64,000 bases of DNA. It comes from Leptospira sp. GTDB lineage: Bacteria; Spirochaetota; Leptospiria; Leptospirales; Leptospiraceae. How positions within the stretch are numbered: position 1 is the stretch's first letter; every line of letters starts with the position of its first letter. The notes under the pieces were generated by a model. That model was not told the DNA's origin. It worked only from the letters and a program-made list of their open reading frames with translations, and ran no database searches. This document shows positions 44,111 through 54,188 of the stretch, one piece after another. Position numbers and translations under genes: made by a program. The DNA lies in NCBI GenBank assembly GCA_027531445.1, contig JAPZRK010000058.1:54502-118501 (forward strand), given 5' to 3'.

Positions 44111-44710
44111 TTATGATTCGTTTTTTATGTAAGGTGAGGCATGATTGTGCCAAAGTCCATGACAATATTCTGTCGAGACATTGATTGCCCCGGGAACTGT
44201 ATGTAGACCCGAAAGGGATACATAACGCTTTCGATATGCATCCTCTTCTGTAAATCGAGACAATCTTTCCTCTATTTTAAGTAATGTTAGACGCCATTCT
44301 TTCATCAGCTTAGAAGTAGTAGGATCTGCCGGCGGCACCATTAAATCTTTTGCAGCAGTGATGTTGATATTAAAGAATCCATTTGGAAAAGCTGGCGGTG
44401 TAAATTTATCTCGGATGGATTCAATATCTTTTTCTATCTCCGCTTCATCGACTTTCCCTAAAAAGAAAAAGGAGGCAAAGCGAATCGAGATGGGAAGATA
44501 AAAGGCGAAATTGCGATCGAATGCGGCCATTTGATCCAATGCCCAGGAAATCGATTTAGGTCGATCCACTGAAGAAACTTCCAGTTGAGATACCGGAATT
44601 TTGCTAATTTCTAAAAAGCAATACTGGGTAAAACGGAGCTTTTCCATCCAAAAGATTTCAATTATGTGTGGCATCATATCCGTTTCGTTCATTCTCACCG
44701 AAGGAAACAT
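44111..44710 (-). CDS. Hypothetical protein, 199 residues
   Basis: Starts at ATG 44710 (44692 is an alternative). No signal peptide. Helical, with a His/Trp-rich C-terminus (STEYCHGLWHNHASPYI). I recognise no family. It lies 38 bp upstream of icd on the same strand. Confidence 0.55.
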   Translation of the reverse strand: MFPSVRMNETDMMPHIIEIFWMEKLRFTQYCFLEISKIPVSQLEVSSVDRPKSISWALDQMAAFDRNFAFYLPISIRFASFFFLGKVDEAEIEKDIESIRDKFTPPAFPNGFFNINITAAKDLMVPPADPTTSKLMKEWRLTLLKIEERLSRFTEEDAYRKRYVSLSGLHTVPGAINVSTEYCHGLWHNHASPYIKNES

Positions 44711-44781
44711 TTTTTCAAGTGAGAATCCTTTTTTTACGGAAGAACCTTCAAATCGAAACCCTTCCTTCCAAAGGAGAAATT

Positions 44782-45210
44782 ATGAAAGAATACCGTGATG
44801 TAGATTGGAGGGAATTGTTGGAAAGGAAGGATGATTTTTTGCATATATTACGTATCCTGAACCATTATTATGAAAATCAGTCCCAAACCAAAAATCAATT
44901 GTATCTATTTCGGAAAGAACTTGTAGAACGAAACCCAGAGACAATTCGAATCTTTTTGGCAAAGATTGGTACCTACGAATACTTTGTTTCCGCCAGTTTG
45001 AGTTTGGATCCGAATCAAACAGAAACTTGGATTCATGTGGACGGAATTGCGGAAGAAAGAGAAAAACTAAAGGCGATCCCAAACCTAGATCACCCAGTGT
45101 TTTCACTTGTCTGTATGTCTGATCTTTTTGAGAGTCACACGATCGAATTTAAGTTCATTGAAGAGAATAAAAAAATTGTAGCAAACCGAAGGAAGAAGAT
45201 CAAACTCTAG
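44782..45210 (+). CDS. Hypothetical protein, 142 residues
   Basis: Starts at ATG 44782 with AAGGAG eight bases upstream; a longer frame from 44668 overlaps the divergent gene and is less likely. Soluble, alternating helix and strand, ending in a Lys/Arg-rich tail (NKKIVANRRKKIKL). Family not recognised. Followed after 3 bp by the secreted protein below. Confidence 0.62.
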   Translation: MKEYRDVDWRELLERKDDFLHILRILNHYYENQSQTKNQLYLFRKELVERNPETIRIFLAKIGTYEYFVSASLSLDPNQTETWIHVDGIAEEREKLKAIPNLDHPVFSLVCMSDLFESHTIEFKFIEENKKIVANRRKKIKL

Positions 45211-45213
45211 CAA

Positions 45214-46269
45214 ATGTTGCGCCCCCTCTTCCTTTGTATGCTGTTTCTTTGCCAGACAGTTCTGCATGCCCAAGTTGAACAAAAAGCTAGATTGAGTCAG
45301 TCCGCAGATTTTAGAACTCAGATCCACAAGGAAGAGGGTTATTTACAAGCTTGGAATTTTTCCTTCCAAAACGATTCTTACAAAATATTTGGCACATTCC
45401 TTGTTAGTAATTTTGGACCTGGAAGTAAAAATAATGGCATCAGCGTTCTAATCAAACGCAAAGACGATCCTATCTATTATAGCACAAAGGAGATGGATGA
45501 AAAAGATTTTCAAATGAAACCAGGTCAATTTTTCCAACAGAGCGGAGAGAGTTGGATGGATTATAAAAATGGGAAGTATTCGATTCATATGGTCTTTCCC
45601 GAATGGGTTTTGGATTTTGATTATTCTCCGACTCAAAAAGCAGGTGTTGCCATCTCTGGTGGCAAACTTATGCTTACGGAAGAAGGAAAATTTATACAAG
45701 CAGATATACCTCTATCATTTGCAAAAGTGAATGGTACAATCACAAAAGATGGCATATCGGAAAACGTACAAGGATTAGGTGGAATGGAACACTTGATCAC
45801 AAATTATGAAGTCTATAAATATTCAAAAAAATGGGATATTATTAGAACTATTACAAAAGATGGAACTCGCATACTTAGCGGTGGGTTTTCTGGTACAGAT
45901 AGAATTCCAGGCGGTTTTTTTAGAAAGGTAGCTGTTTTATCTAAAGACGGAGAATTGATACTAGAAGGTACCGTTTCAAAAGTTGAAGTTTTAGCGGAAG
46001 AATTAGAACCTATCTCTGGTTACGTTTTACCCTCAAAAGAAAGGCTTTATTTCGGCGAGGATGGTTCGTGCTATTTGGACATTCACAGGAAAAAGATATT
46101 AGCGGCAATGAGTGCACTAGAAAATATTTCAAGTTTTTTGCGTTTTTTTATCCAATTATTCTTTGCAAAGCCATACCAAATTCATGCAGATGTTCAACTA
46201 ACAGTTAAATGCGATACATGGAGTGGAACCGGTAATGGATTTCATTCGTACTATTTGATCAATAAATAA
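45214..46269 (+). CDS. Secreted beta-rich protein, possibly lipocalin-like (AttH/Svf1-type)
   Basis: 351 residues with a signal peptide (RPLFLCMLFLCQTVLHA, cleaved before QVEQ). The body is almost entirely beta-strand with repeated G-x-W/F patterns; WNFSFQNDSYKIFGTFLVS and VNGTITKDGISENVQGLGGMEH look like the paired lipocalin-like barrels of AttH/Svf1 proteins. I cannot confirm that. It ends 3 bp before the convergent MBL gene. Confidence 0.65.
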   Translation: MLRPLFLCMLFLCQTVLHAQVEQKARLSQSADFRTQIHKEEGYLQAWNFSFQNDSYKIFGTFLVSNFGPGSKNNGISVLIKRKDDPIYYSTKEMDEKDFQMKPGQFFQQSGESWMDYKNGKYSIHMVFPEWVLDFDYSPTQKAGVAISGGKLMLTEEGKFIQADIPLSFAKVNGTITKDGISENVQGLGGMEHLITNYEVYKYSKKWDIIRTITKDGTRILSGGFSGTDRIPGGFFRKVAVLSKDGELILEGTVSKVEVLAEELEPISGYVLPSKERLYFGEDGSCYLDIHRKKILAAMSALENISSFLRFFIQLFFAKPYQIHADVQLTVKCDTWSGTGNGFHSYYLINK

Positions 46270-46272
46270 AAA

Positions 46273-47223
46273 TCAATCCAAAAGGAATGTCATACCTTCT
46301 CTAGCAACTAACACCTGTGTTTTTTCTGGTTGTTTTGCCTTGCCCTCTTCCAAGATGATCCGAATGACTTCATGATCATCATGATCCGGTTCGTGATGAG
46401 TCAGAACGACTGTTTTAATTTCCATTAGTTCTGCAAATTCAACCGCTTTACTAACAGCAGTGTGTCCCCATCCGATTTTTTTCTCCGCTTCCGATGTGCT
46501 GTACTGCGCGTCGATGATAAGTAAGTCTGAACCGCTGATGTGTGGCTTTAAACCAAGCAAGTGTTCTCTATCTTCTTCTCGATATTCAACATCGGTACAA
46601 AAAAGGAATTTTTTAGAACCCTGTCGGACTCTATATGCGGTACAACTTCCTGGATGTCTCAAAGAAATAGGGACAATTTTTAAATCTCCGATCGCATAGG
46701 ATTCAAATTCCTTCCAAAGAGTGAAGGATTTTTTGGAAGCCATTTGATCAAGAGTAATCGGAAAATTTTCAGGATGCTGTTGGCGAATGAGCCTTTCTTC
46801 CAAATTCGGAATACATGAAAAAAATTGAATCGAAGTCGAGGGCGAATATCCAGGTTTAAAAAACGGCCAACCTTGTATGTGATCCCAATGTGTGTGGGAA
46901 ACCAAAATATTGAGATCTAATGGCTGGCCACTGAACGCGAGCGGTGCCAGTTGGTTGCCTAATTCTCTGATTCCCGTTCCCATATCAAAGATAACTTTTT
47001 CGCCATTTTTGCCTTCCAAATAGACGCAAGTTGTATTTCCACCGAGATCTTGATCTAATGGTAACGGAAGTGACTCAATAAATTCTTGTTCGGAAAAAGT
47101 GTTGGGGTGCTTTTTCCACTCTTCCTTTGCCAGTTTTAAAATTTTTAGCAGTTTCTCTTGGTGCTCACGTTTGGTTGTGGGTGTTGGCAACGACCCACGA
47201 ACGCCGAAAAGAGTTATTTTCAT
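46273..47223 (-). CDS. MBL-fold metallo-hydrolase
   Basis: 316 residues. HTHWDHIQGW is the H-x-H-x-D-H metal site, FDMGTGIRELG precedes it, and the distal residues lie in PGSCTAYRV, IDAQYS and THHEPDHDDHE. The GGNTTCVYLEG opening is typical of the branch that includes cyclic-nucleotide phosphodiesterases and RNase-Z-like enzymes. Given the cyclase nearby, cAMP hydrolysis is an attractive but unproven guess. Confidence 0.88.
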   Translation of the reverse strand: MKITLFGVRGSLPTPTTKREHQEKLLKILKLAKEEWKKHPNTFSEQEFIESLPLPLDQDLGGNTTCVYLEGKNGEKVIFDMGTGIRELGNQLAPLAFSGQPLDLNILVSHTHWDHIQGWPFFKPGYSPSTSIQFFSCIPNLEERLIRQQHPENFPITLDQMASKKSFTLWKEFESYAIGDLKIVPISLRHPGSCTAYRVRQGSKKFLFCTDVEYREEDREHLLGLKPHISGSDLLIIDAQYSTSEAEKKIGWGHTAVSKAVEFAELMEIKTVVLTHHEPDHDDHEVIRIILEEGKAKQPEKTQVLVAREGMTFLLD

Positions 47224-47310
47224 TCCATTCCTCAGGGAAATCTAGTTTCCACGTTTGATTCTGCACAGAATCTGTTCATACAAAGTATCGGTAAATAGGC
47301 AAATGTTCCC

Positions 47311-47976
47311 TTGATAGTAAATCCTGAAGTGAAACAAAAGCTGTGGAAGTTCGCGTTACGAACCCCATATTCCACAGAGTATCTCCTGCAACCTACGGAA
47401 TGGGGAAAAAAAATCGACATAAAAAAATCTTTCTCACCAGAGATTCAGTCTCTTTGGTTAGAATTGGGATCCGGATGGGGAGAAGTTGCCATCGAACTTG
47501 CATCAGCGCAAAGCCAAGTTGGGTTTCTACTAATGGAGAAAAAAATTGACCGCATCAAAGCAACAGAGGTCAGGCGAAATCGATTGGGGTTGGAAAATAT
47601 CCGGTACATGACAACTAACTTTCAGTGGTTTTTTTCTGAACTTCTGGAAACGGAAGTTTTCGACACGATTTTAATTAATTTTCCCGATCCATGGCCTAAA
47701 AGAAAACATCATAAAAATCGTGTCATGCAGGAAGGCTTTCTAAAGGAAGTACATGCTCTCCTAAAACCCGGAGGGAGATTATTGTTTGCAACCGACTATG
47801 CAGGTTATGCAAGGCATACGATTCGGTTGTTTAGAAGGATGACTCAATATTTTTCCCACGAGCAAGAGTATACTTTTGAAAGACCAGGTTTCCCGATCTC
47901 ATTCTTCGAAACTGAAAAACGAAATGAAGGGAAACGCATTTACTATCTAGAACGAAAAAAGATCAATCTAGTGTAA
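47311..47976 (+). CDS. trmB: tRNA (guanine-N7)-methyltransferase
   Basis: 221 residues. LELGSGWGEVAIELA binds SAM, and INFPDPWPKRKHHKNRVMQEGF is the unmistakable TrmB motif. It makes m7G46 in tRNA. TTG at 47311 is the only sensible start. The stop overlaps the convergent TPR gene by 14 bp. Confidence 0.95.
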   Translation: MIVNPEVKQKLWKFALRTPYSTEYLLQPTEWGKKIDIKKSFSPEIQSLWLELGSGWGEVAIELASAQSQVGFLLMEKKIDRIKATEVRRNRLGLENIRYMTTNFQWFFSELLETEVFDTILINFPDPWPKRKHHKNRVMQEGFLKEVHALLKPGGRLLFATDYAGYARHTIRLFRRMTQYFSHEQEYTFERPGFPISFFETEKRNEGKRIYYLERKKINLV

Positions 47977-50900
47977 TCGTGCTTAGACGTTTGTTGTCTT
48001 TTTCGGGATTCCATGGATATGACTTTTTTGATGAACCTTTTATGATTTGAATTTCTTTCTTCTTTGCTTCAATGATGGCATCTGAAATCGGGTATCTAAA
48101 ATCGCTTTCAGACGTGTAAACATCCGCCCACTTTCCACCTTCCGTCCAAACTAGAAGCTGATTCGATGTTTTGACCTGCACAGAATCGTCCATGAGATAA
48201 GATGTCACATAACTTCCTTTTGATGGCAAGGATACAAGTTTGCCAGTTGAATTCACCTCTGCAAGTAAAGAGCCGATGCGAACCAAACAGGATTCCTTCA
48301 AACAAGCAATGATCGAAAGAGTTTCACCTCTATCCTTTTTAGTGATCGTAATGGGCTTCGGTGTATCAGCCATTGAATCATCATTATAAACATGGAGTAA
48401 AAATTCTCCTTTTTTCTCTTTTGCCACAAGGATTTTACCAGTTGTAGTCTTTCCAAAGCTAAGCAACTCCGGATCGCTCACTGTTTTGATAGGTTCCCCA
48501 TCGAGAGTCAAAATAGCTAATTTTTTAACATTGGTCTTAGAGTCAGCAGTCAATAAATACAAACGTTCATCCTGAACATCTGCTTTTAATATAGTTTCAC
48601 CTTCGGTTAACGGTATCATGGTGCCGAACTTGCCCGTGTCTGGATAGATTTTTTGTATCTGTCCGGATCTTACGGCCAAAATTTGTTTGCTAGCCAACAA
48701 AAAGTCAAATCGATTGGGTGTAAAGATTTTCCACACAGTTTCTTTTGTTTCTCTCTCAAACCCAACAATGCTTTCACCATAATTTACGATCAATCGATTC
48801 GGATATAAAATTGGTATCTCAATTGGACTGCCGCTTAATTGAAGTTCGGTGATCACAATCTCTTCATCTTTATTTTCAGTCGGTAATAAACGAGCATACT
48901 TTGTTTCTGGATAATTTTGCCAGATTTCCTTTTGCAAAGATACTAACTTTGATTTTGTTTTTTCAGTTGGAGACTTTTTTTGTTTTTCGGAAAGAATGAT
49001 AAAATGAGCATACAATGCTTCAGCTGATCGTTCCGACTTTAGCACATTTGTAATGACACTCTCTGCTTCGTCCAATTTACCCTCTTTGAAGTAAATATAG
49101 GATAAATGGATTTCTCCTTCAGAAAAGTCTGGATCTGATTTCCTAAGCTCTTCCAAAACAACCTTTGATTCACTTAGTAAATCTTCATTAAAATAAGCAA
49201 TGGCAAGGTTATAAGAAGAGAGAGAAAAGGATTTGTCTTTATCTTTCGCTTTTTCGAACTCTCGTTTTGCTAGATCTGCATTGCCTGTCTTATAAAGAGA
49301 AAGTCCTTTTGCAACATTTGCAGGAGCAAATGCACCGTTCAATAAGACGGCCCGATCAAAATAATTGATCGAAGATTCATACTCCCTTTTTTTCATAGAA
49401 ATAAGACCTAACATATAATAACTGTAAAAGGAATCCGGCTTTTCGAGTAGTAACTTTGTAAAACCTTCCTCTGCTTTTGTTAGCTCTCCTTTTTTGTAAA
49501 AGAAGGCATAAATACCTTCTTGAAAGGAGGATGCTTGGTCTTTGTTTTCCCGTGCCGCTTTTTCAAGGATAGATAGTCCCTTTTCTTCCTCTCCCTTGCC
49601 CATATAACATTCAGCAATTTTTACAAGTAGGGATGGTTTCTGAATTTTATTATATGCTTTTTGGTAAGATACAATCGCATCGTCATATTTCTTTTTATCG
49701 AAAGCTTTGTTTCCTTCTCGAACAAATGGAATGATCTCTGCGAATCGAATGTTTTCATTGATTGTTCTTTCTGTATCAATCACTTCCGGAATTTCATTGG
49801 ATAACTTTTTGGACTTTTGGACGTATTCAGATGCTTTTGTATAATTTTCTTTTTCGTTTTCGTCTACGGCTCGTTTGTAATAAAGTGACGCCAGGCGAAA
49901 TTGAATGGCTTCATGGTTTGGAAACTTTTTCCCAAGTCCGAGGTAAATTGATTCTGCTTCGTCATATTTACCAGCATCCTCGGCAATGCGTCCCATAGTG
50001 ATTGCGGCAAAGGGATCTGATTTTGATAGCTTATCCAAACGCCCAACATATTCGGATTCTTTTTTTGATTCTCCTGTCTTTGCATACAAACGTGCCAGGC
50101 CTTGCATTGCCATCAGATTGTTTGCATCATTTCGCAGAGCTTCTAGGAAGGAAGATTCTGATTTTTTATATTCATTAAATGCAAAATATGCTTTGCCGAA
50201 TGCGTTATGTGGAGCTGGATCATTTGGCGATCTTCCAAGTGCCTTTCCATACATCTCTAAAGCTGCTTTTCTTTTGCCTTGTCGTAAAAATGTATCTCCC
50301 TCAACAATAAACATCTGTGATTCGGCAAGTGCTAGTGCTTTTTTAATCTGTTCTTTGTCCGCATGAATGTGTTTTTCGGCATCCTTCAATGCTTCAATGG
50401 CTTCTGCATTTCTGCCTTGGTCTAATAATAGGTAAGCAAGATTGATACGAGGTTCAAAGAAATTTTTGTCCCAGGAGGCAGAGTCTTGAAAACTCAAAAC
50501 TGCTTTTTGGGTTTGGCCCCATTTCCATTGGCAGATGCCCAATTTATTTTTGAGTTCTGCATTGCGTGGTGATTTTCGAAGACCTTCCTCAGAAACCTTC
50601 AAACAATCGTTGAATTGATTCTTCTTTATAAACACATTACAAAGTCCAAGGTAGGCATTTGTAAAATTATCCTGCAATTTGATGGATTTTTGAAATTGAT
50701 TTTCCGCCTCTGGGAATTCGTTTTTTAAAAAGTAAGCATTGCCAAGGAAAGTGAAGATCGATGCATTTAAAGGCTGTAAGTCGCTTGCTTTTTTATATTC
50801 TGAAATCGCCAAATCATAGTTCTTTGATGCTATAGCATCATTTCCCTTTGCTATCAGAGCCGCCACGCGCGTTGCAAGCTTTGCGTTCTTTGCAGATTTT

Positions 50901-51550
50901 AAATCAGGCTGCAATTCCTCAGCCCGAGCAAAGTACATTTCCGCTTCTGGATATTTTTTAAGTTCAAGGCATACATCTCCCAACTGATTTAGCAATTCAA
51001 CTGGAAATGGAAAATTTGAAATTTCAGTAAGAGGTTTTAATGTCACATAACTTTCGTCATATTTTCTCTGCAGTTTGAGTAAAGTTCCGACCTTATATTT
51101 ATAAACTGGCTCATCGGGCTCTAGCTCAGATAGTTTTTGGTATGTGGAGGTAGCCTCTGCATATTCACCTAACGTTCCCTGAACCGTACCCAGTCCGATC
51201 AAAATCTTTTCATTTTTTGGATCTAGTCTTTCTCCAAGTTGGTATGCTGATTTTGCAGAAGCGTAATCACTCAACTGGTATTCCGATGCACCTAATAAAG
51301 CATAGCCTTCTGCTGTTTCGATCTTTAAATTTGCTTCTTTAGCGAGAGATATCGCCTCAGAAAAATTTGATTTTTGAAAGGAAAGATTCCCTTTTGTTAG
51401 GAGAGCGCGTGCTTCTTCTAGACTTTGGCGTTTTTCCACACTCATCTCGGAAGAAACTTTGTCTTCAATGGGAACAGACTTAAAATCTCTCGACTGACAC
51501 TGAAATAAAACAAAGGAACCAAACAATAGTAAAACAAAGTGTCCCTTCAT
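47963..51550 (-). CDS. Large TPR-repeat lipoprotein with C-terminal beta-propeller
   Basis: 1195 residues. Signal with lipobox LFQC (Cys18). Residues about 45-860 are a long series of tetratricopeptide repeats (for example ALLGASEYQLSDYASAKSAY, PASYFNKG-like units), perhaps 20 in all. The C-terminal 300 residues form PQQ-type propeller blades (IVGFERETKETVWKIF, RLYLLTADSK). It is a membrane-anchored scaffold, probably periplasmic. It overlaps the PEGA gene in an ATGA, so the two are translationally coupled. Confidence 0.88.
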   Translation of the reverse strand: MKGHFVLLLFGSFVLFQCQSRDFKSVPIEDKVSSEMSVEKRQSLEEARALLTKGNLSFQKSNFSEAISLAKEANLKIETAEGYALLGASEYQLSDYASAKSAYQLGERLDPKNEKILIGLGTVQGTLGEYAEATSTYQKLSELEPDEPVYKYKVGTLLKLQRKYDESYVTLKPLTEISNFPFPVELLNQLGDVCLELKKYPEAEMYFARAEELQPDLKSAKNAKLATRVAALIAKGNDAIASKNYDLAISEYKKASDLQPLNASIFTFLGNAYFLKNEFPEAENQFQKSIKLQDNFTNAYLGLCNVFIKKNQFNDCLKVSEEGLRKSPRNAELKNKLGICQWKWGQTQKAVLSFQDSASWDKNFFEPRINLAYLLLDQGRNAEAIEALKDAEKHIHADKEQIKKALALAESQMFIVEGDTFLRQGKRKAALEMYGKALGRSPNDPAPHNAFGKAYFAFNEYKKSESSFLEALRNDANNLMAMQGLARLYAKTGESKKESEYVGRLDKLSKSDPFAAITMGRIAEDAGKYDEAESIYLGLGKKFPNHEAIQFRLASLYYKRAVDENEKENYTKASEYVQKSKKLSNEIPEVIDTERTINENIRFAEIIPFVREGNKAFDKKKYDDAIVSYQKAYNKIQKPSLLVKIAECYMGKGEEEKGLSILEKAARENKDQASSFQEGIYAFFYKKGELTKAEEGFTKLLLEKPDSFYSYYMLGLISMKKREYESSINYFDRAVLLNGAFAPANVAKGLSLYKTGNADLAKREFEKAKDKDKSFSLSSYNLAIAYFNEDLLSESKVVLEELRKSDPDFSEGEIHLSYIYFKEGKLDEAESVITNVLKSERSAEALYAHFIILSEKQKKSPTEKTKSKLVSLQKEIWQNYPETKYARLLPTENKDEEIVITELQLSGSPIEIPILYPNRLIVNYGESIVGFERETKETVWKIFTPNRFDFLLASKQILAVRSGQIQKIYPDTGKFGTMIPLTEGETILKADVQDERLYLLTADSKTNVKKLAILTLDGEPIKTVSDPELLSFGKTTTGKILVAKEKKGEFLLHVYNDDSMADTPKPITITKKDRGETLSIIACLKESCLVRIGSLLAEVNSTGKLVSLPSKGSYVTSYLMDDSVQVKTSNQLLVWTEGGKWADVYTSESDFRYPISDAIIEAKKKEIQIIKGSSKKSYPWNPEKDNKRLSTITLD

Positions 51551-53163
51551 TTCTTTAACTTCTCCTCAAATTTGATCATGTCTGGATAATGAATTTTGAT
51601 CCCACGGAGTGGATTACCTTTAAAAAAAGAATTATGTGGTGTAAGAATTGCAATTTGCCACTGAGATTTGAAATCCCAAGGTTTTTCTAAAACTAATGTC
51701 GAACCCAAGTAAACCTTTAATAGCTGTTTTTCGGGATCAGTTTCCCAAACAATCGATCTTCCCTTTTCCTTATCTTCTGAATTCCAGCGGTAAGATGCAA
51801 GTATCCGTGCTTCCGTCTCGCCGCCTGAGTAACTGATCACATGGAAGTCTGTTTTGTCGACCAATAGCAATGTTGATTTACCCGCTACTTCCGAAATTAA
51901 AAAACCTATCCTGCCACCTAATTCATCTGCCAAACCTAGATTTACATTGGAAACGATTCGATCTGGAATCATATTTTGGGAAAAAACTCCATACCATCCA
52001 ACAGGCAAATCATGAGAAGAATCAAATGTCAGTGTTCCAGTGAATGTGGAAGAAAAATGAGGTGATCCACCAGAGCTCGTCCAAAAATCTTCCGCTTCCC
52101 ATGACACCCCTTGCTCCAAAGCAAATGGAAGTGATAGAGTGGATATGGTTCGTGGGCGAATCGCAATCGAGGAATTTGCATATTCAAAGGAATCATTTAA
52201 TTTAGATCTCACAAACTGTATCGGATAACTTCCGTAAGGTACACCAGATTCCGCGTAATGAGTTTTCCCTTTTTTTTGTCCCGCAACAATCACATCTAAT
52301 CCCAAAGGATAACTTGTTAGAAAAATTGTGCCTTGGGAGATATCATCATCCCATTCATGAAAGATCCGATTCTTTTTACCTGCTCTAACGATGATAGGGC
52401 GAATTTGTGGATCTTTACCTGGTTTTGAAAATGCGAGAGTATGCTTTCCATTGAGTATCGCATAATCTAAGAGGGGAGCTTTACCAATCTCTTTGTCATC
52501 TAACTTGATAGTGGTGCCAGGTGAGGTGGAAAAAATAGAAATCTGACCTCTAACCGCAGAATCTAAAATCGCTTTGATTTCCGTGGGTTTGGGGCTTTGG
52601 ACTTCGGACCAATATTCTAGAACGGAAACTGTAAGTGGAATCAAAGTAGTTTTATCTTGAAATACTTCTAATCGTTTGTTTTTTTTGCTTCTTTCTTTTT
52701 CAGACTCGAGTTTAAATATAAAATCTGCAAAACCATACTGAAAATCTAATACTGGATCCAAATACTTGATTTGCATTGACAGTAAATCATTCGTCGTTTC
52801 GAGTTTTACATCTAAAATTAGATCTATATCTTTTGATTGTAATTCTGCCCGAGATAGTTTTTGGCCTATAGGCAGTTTAACAAACGTACCATAACTTTTG
52901 TGTGAAGTAATGATCCTATCCTGTAAAAAATTTAAATCGGATTCTAAAGTTGAAGTTGGCATTTCTGACCAATGTATAACAAAAGAAGGTGTGAGCTTTG
53001 TAAGCACTCGATCCTTATAATCATTCTTTGCGGGAAGAGGCTCTACTGTGCCTTGAACCAAGGCTCGAAAGATCGGCCTTGGCACAGATTCATTTAAAGT
53101 TTCAATTTTAGAGACAGAGGCGCATGAAAGAAGAAACCCAAAAGATAAGAGAATAAACTTCAT
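51547..53163 (-). CDS. PEGA-domain lipoprotein
   Basis: 538 residues with lipobox LSCA (Cys14). Near residues 210-310 are two PEGA-like units (ISIFSTSPGTTIKLDDKEIGKAPL and IFLTSYPLGLDVIVAGQKKGKT). The C-terminal part is beta-rich, with a jelly-roll look (SSGGSPHFSSTFTGTLTFDS). PEGA domains are surface or wall-associated. Overlaps its neighbours by 4 bp on both sides. Confidence 0.82.
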   Translation of the reverse strand: MKFILLSFGFLLSCASVSKIETLNESVPRPIFRALVQGTVEPLPAKNDYKDRVLTKLTPSFVIHWSEMPTSTLESDLNFLQDRIITSHKSYGTFVKLPIGQKLSRAELQSKDIDLILDVKLETTNDLLSMQIKYLDPVLDFQYGFADFIFKLESEKERSKKNKRLEVFQDKTTLIPLTVSVLEYWSEVQSPKPTEIKAILDSAVRGQISIFSTSPGTTIKLDDKEIGKAPLLDYAILNGKHTLAFSKPGKDPQIRPIIVRAGKKNRIFHEWDDDISQGTIFLTSYPLGLDVIVAGQKKGKTHYAESGVPYGSYPIQFVRSKLNDSFEYANSSIAIRPRTISTLSLPFALEQGVSWEAEDFWTSSGGSPHFSSTFTGTLTFDSSHDLPVGWYGVFSQNMIPDRIVSNVNLGLADELGGRIGFLISEVAGKSTLLLVDKTDFHVISYSGGETEARILASYRWNSEDKEKGRSIVWETDPEKQLLKVYLGSTLVLEKPWDFKSQWQIAILTPHNSFFKGNPLRGIKIHYPDMIKFEEKLKK

Positions 53164-54122
53164 TTTTTATCAAAACTTTCCTTTGGTTGTAATTTTAAGG
53201 AATCTTTGTGAATATCTTTTTGAATGTATTTGGATTCATCTACTGACTTTGCAGTTGTGATCACTTCATCCGCTTTATTTTTACTAATTTCTTTTTTGCG
53301 TATGGTGGACTCTACTTCTTCCATTGAAGATCCTAAATCCATTTTTTTCAAATCTTCATTATTTGCTCGAAGCTCATTTGAGAGTGATTCGTATTGGAGC
53401 ATTTTTGTATTTTCGAATATTAGCATTTCTTTCAATTCGGAGAGAGATTGAGATTCAATCGGCTTGATCAATTTTTCATTCAGGTTTGAATCTTTACCGA
53501 CTGTTGCCTGTTTCTGTTTATCAATGATGATCTCATTGTCCGAATTGGGTTTGCGGATGGCAATGGCTCCATCGAGGACAGCATAACGAACTAAACAGTT
53601 TTCTTGTCCACAAGGAATGCCCGCCTTCGCTCCTTTGGGAGACTCGACTGAAGTTAGGAAGGATGTGCCACGAACACCCGCGATCGATGTAGGTGTAACG
53701 ACATTGAAACTGTCATTTTTGCGCTCTTTTTTGAGAACGGCGACCAATTTGCCATACTGCATATTTACTTCTGTTTGGCGTTCTTCACCATGATTTGTCA
53801 TAGCGGTAGAAAGCATAAGTGAGGTGTTTTTGGAGATTTTAAGAACACCTTCATCACCTAAAATGATTTCAAGAGAACCATTTGTTCCTGTCACTATGGT
53901 ATCTTTAGCGAGAAGAGCTTCGCCTAAAACCGGTTTTGATTGATTACCATCCCTAAGAATGACAACTTCACCTTTGATAAATGCGATGACAGCTTGATGC
54001 TCTTGAGCTGGCTCTTCCGCTTTCGTTGGTGTTGCGACCTTAGAATCTTTTTGACAGGCAGAACTAAAAAAGAACAAATTTAGAAGAACTAAGGGTATAA
54101 ATAGAGAATGAAAGAATTTCAT
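53160..54122 (-). CDS. FecR-domain lipoprotein
   Basis: 320 residues with lipobox SSAC (Cys23). The FecR domain runs from AFIKGEVVILRDGNQSKPVLGEALLAKD to VNMQYGKLVAVLKKERK and FNVVTPTSIAGVRGTSFL. There is no sigma factor or membrane anti-sigma segment, so this is a FecR-like structural or sensory domain rather than a classic iron anti-sigma. The rest is a charged coiled coil. A strong GAGGAGGT site precedes the start. First gene of the three-lipoprotein operon. Confidence 0.88.
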   Translation of the reverse strand: MKFFHSLFIPLVLLNLFFFSSACQKDSKVATPTKAEEPAQEHQAVIAFIKGEVVILRDGNQSKPVLGEALLAKDTIVTGTNGSLEIILGDEGVLKISKNTSLMLSTAMTNHGEERQTEVNMQYGKLVAVLKKERKNDSFNVVTPTSIAGVRGTSFLTSVESPKGAKAGIPCGQENCLVRYAVLDGAIAIRKPNSDNEIIIDKQKQATVGKDSNLNEKLIKPIESQSLSELKEMLIFENTKMLQYESLSNELRANNEDLKKMDLGSSMEEVESTIRKKEISKNKADEVITTAKSVDESKYIQKDIHKDSLKLQPKESFDKK

Positions 54123-54188
54123 AATACCTCCTCATGAAACACAACTTTCTTCATTGTATAACAACCGAAGGGGATGCAAGTCTTTTCC

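Noticed and set aside
44095..44111. 17-bp imperfect palindrome (AGTGAAAT, T, ATTTCGCT) upstream of icd
   Set aside because: One mismatch, A/T-rich, and it abuts a stop codon. It could be an operator, but the evidence is too thin to list.
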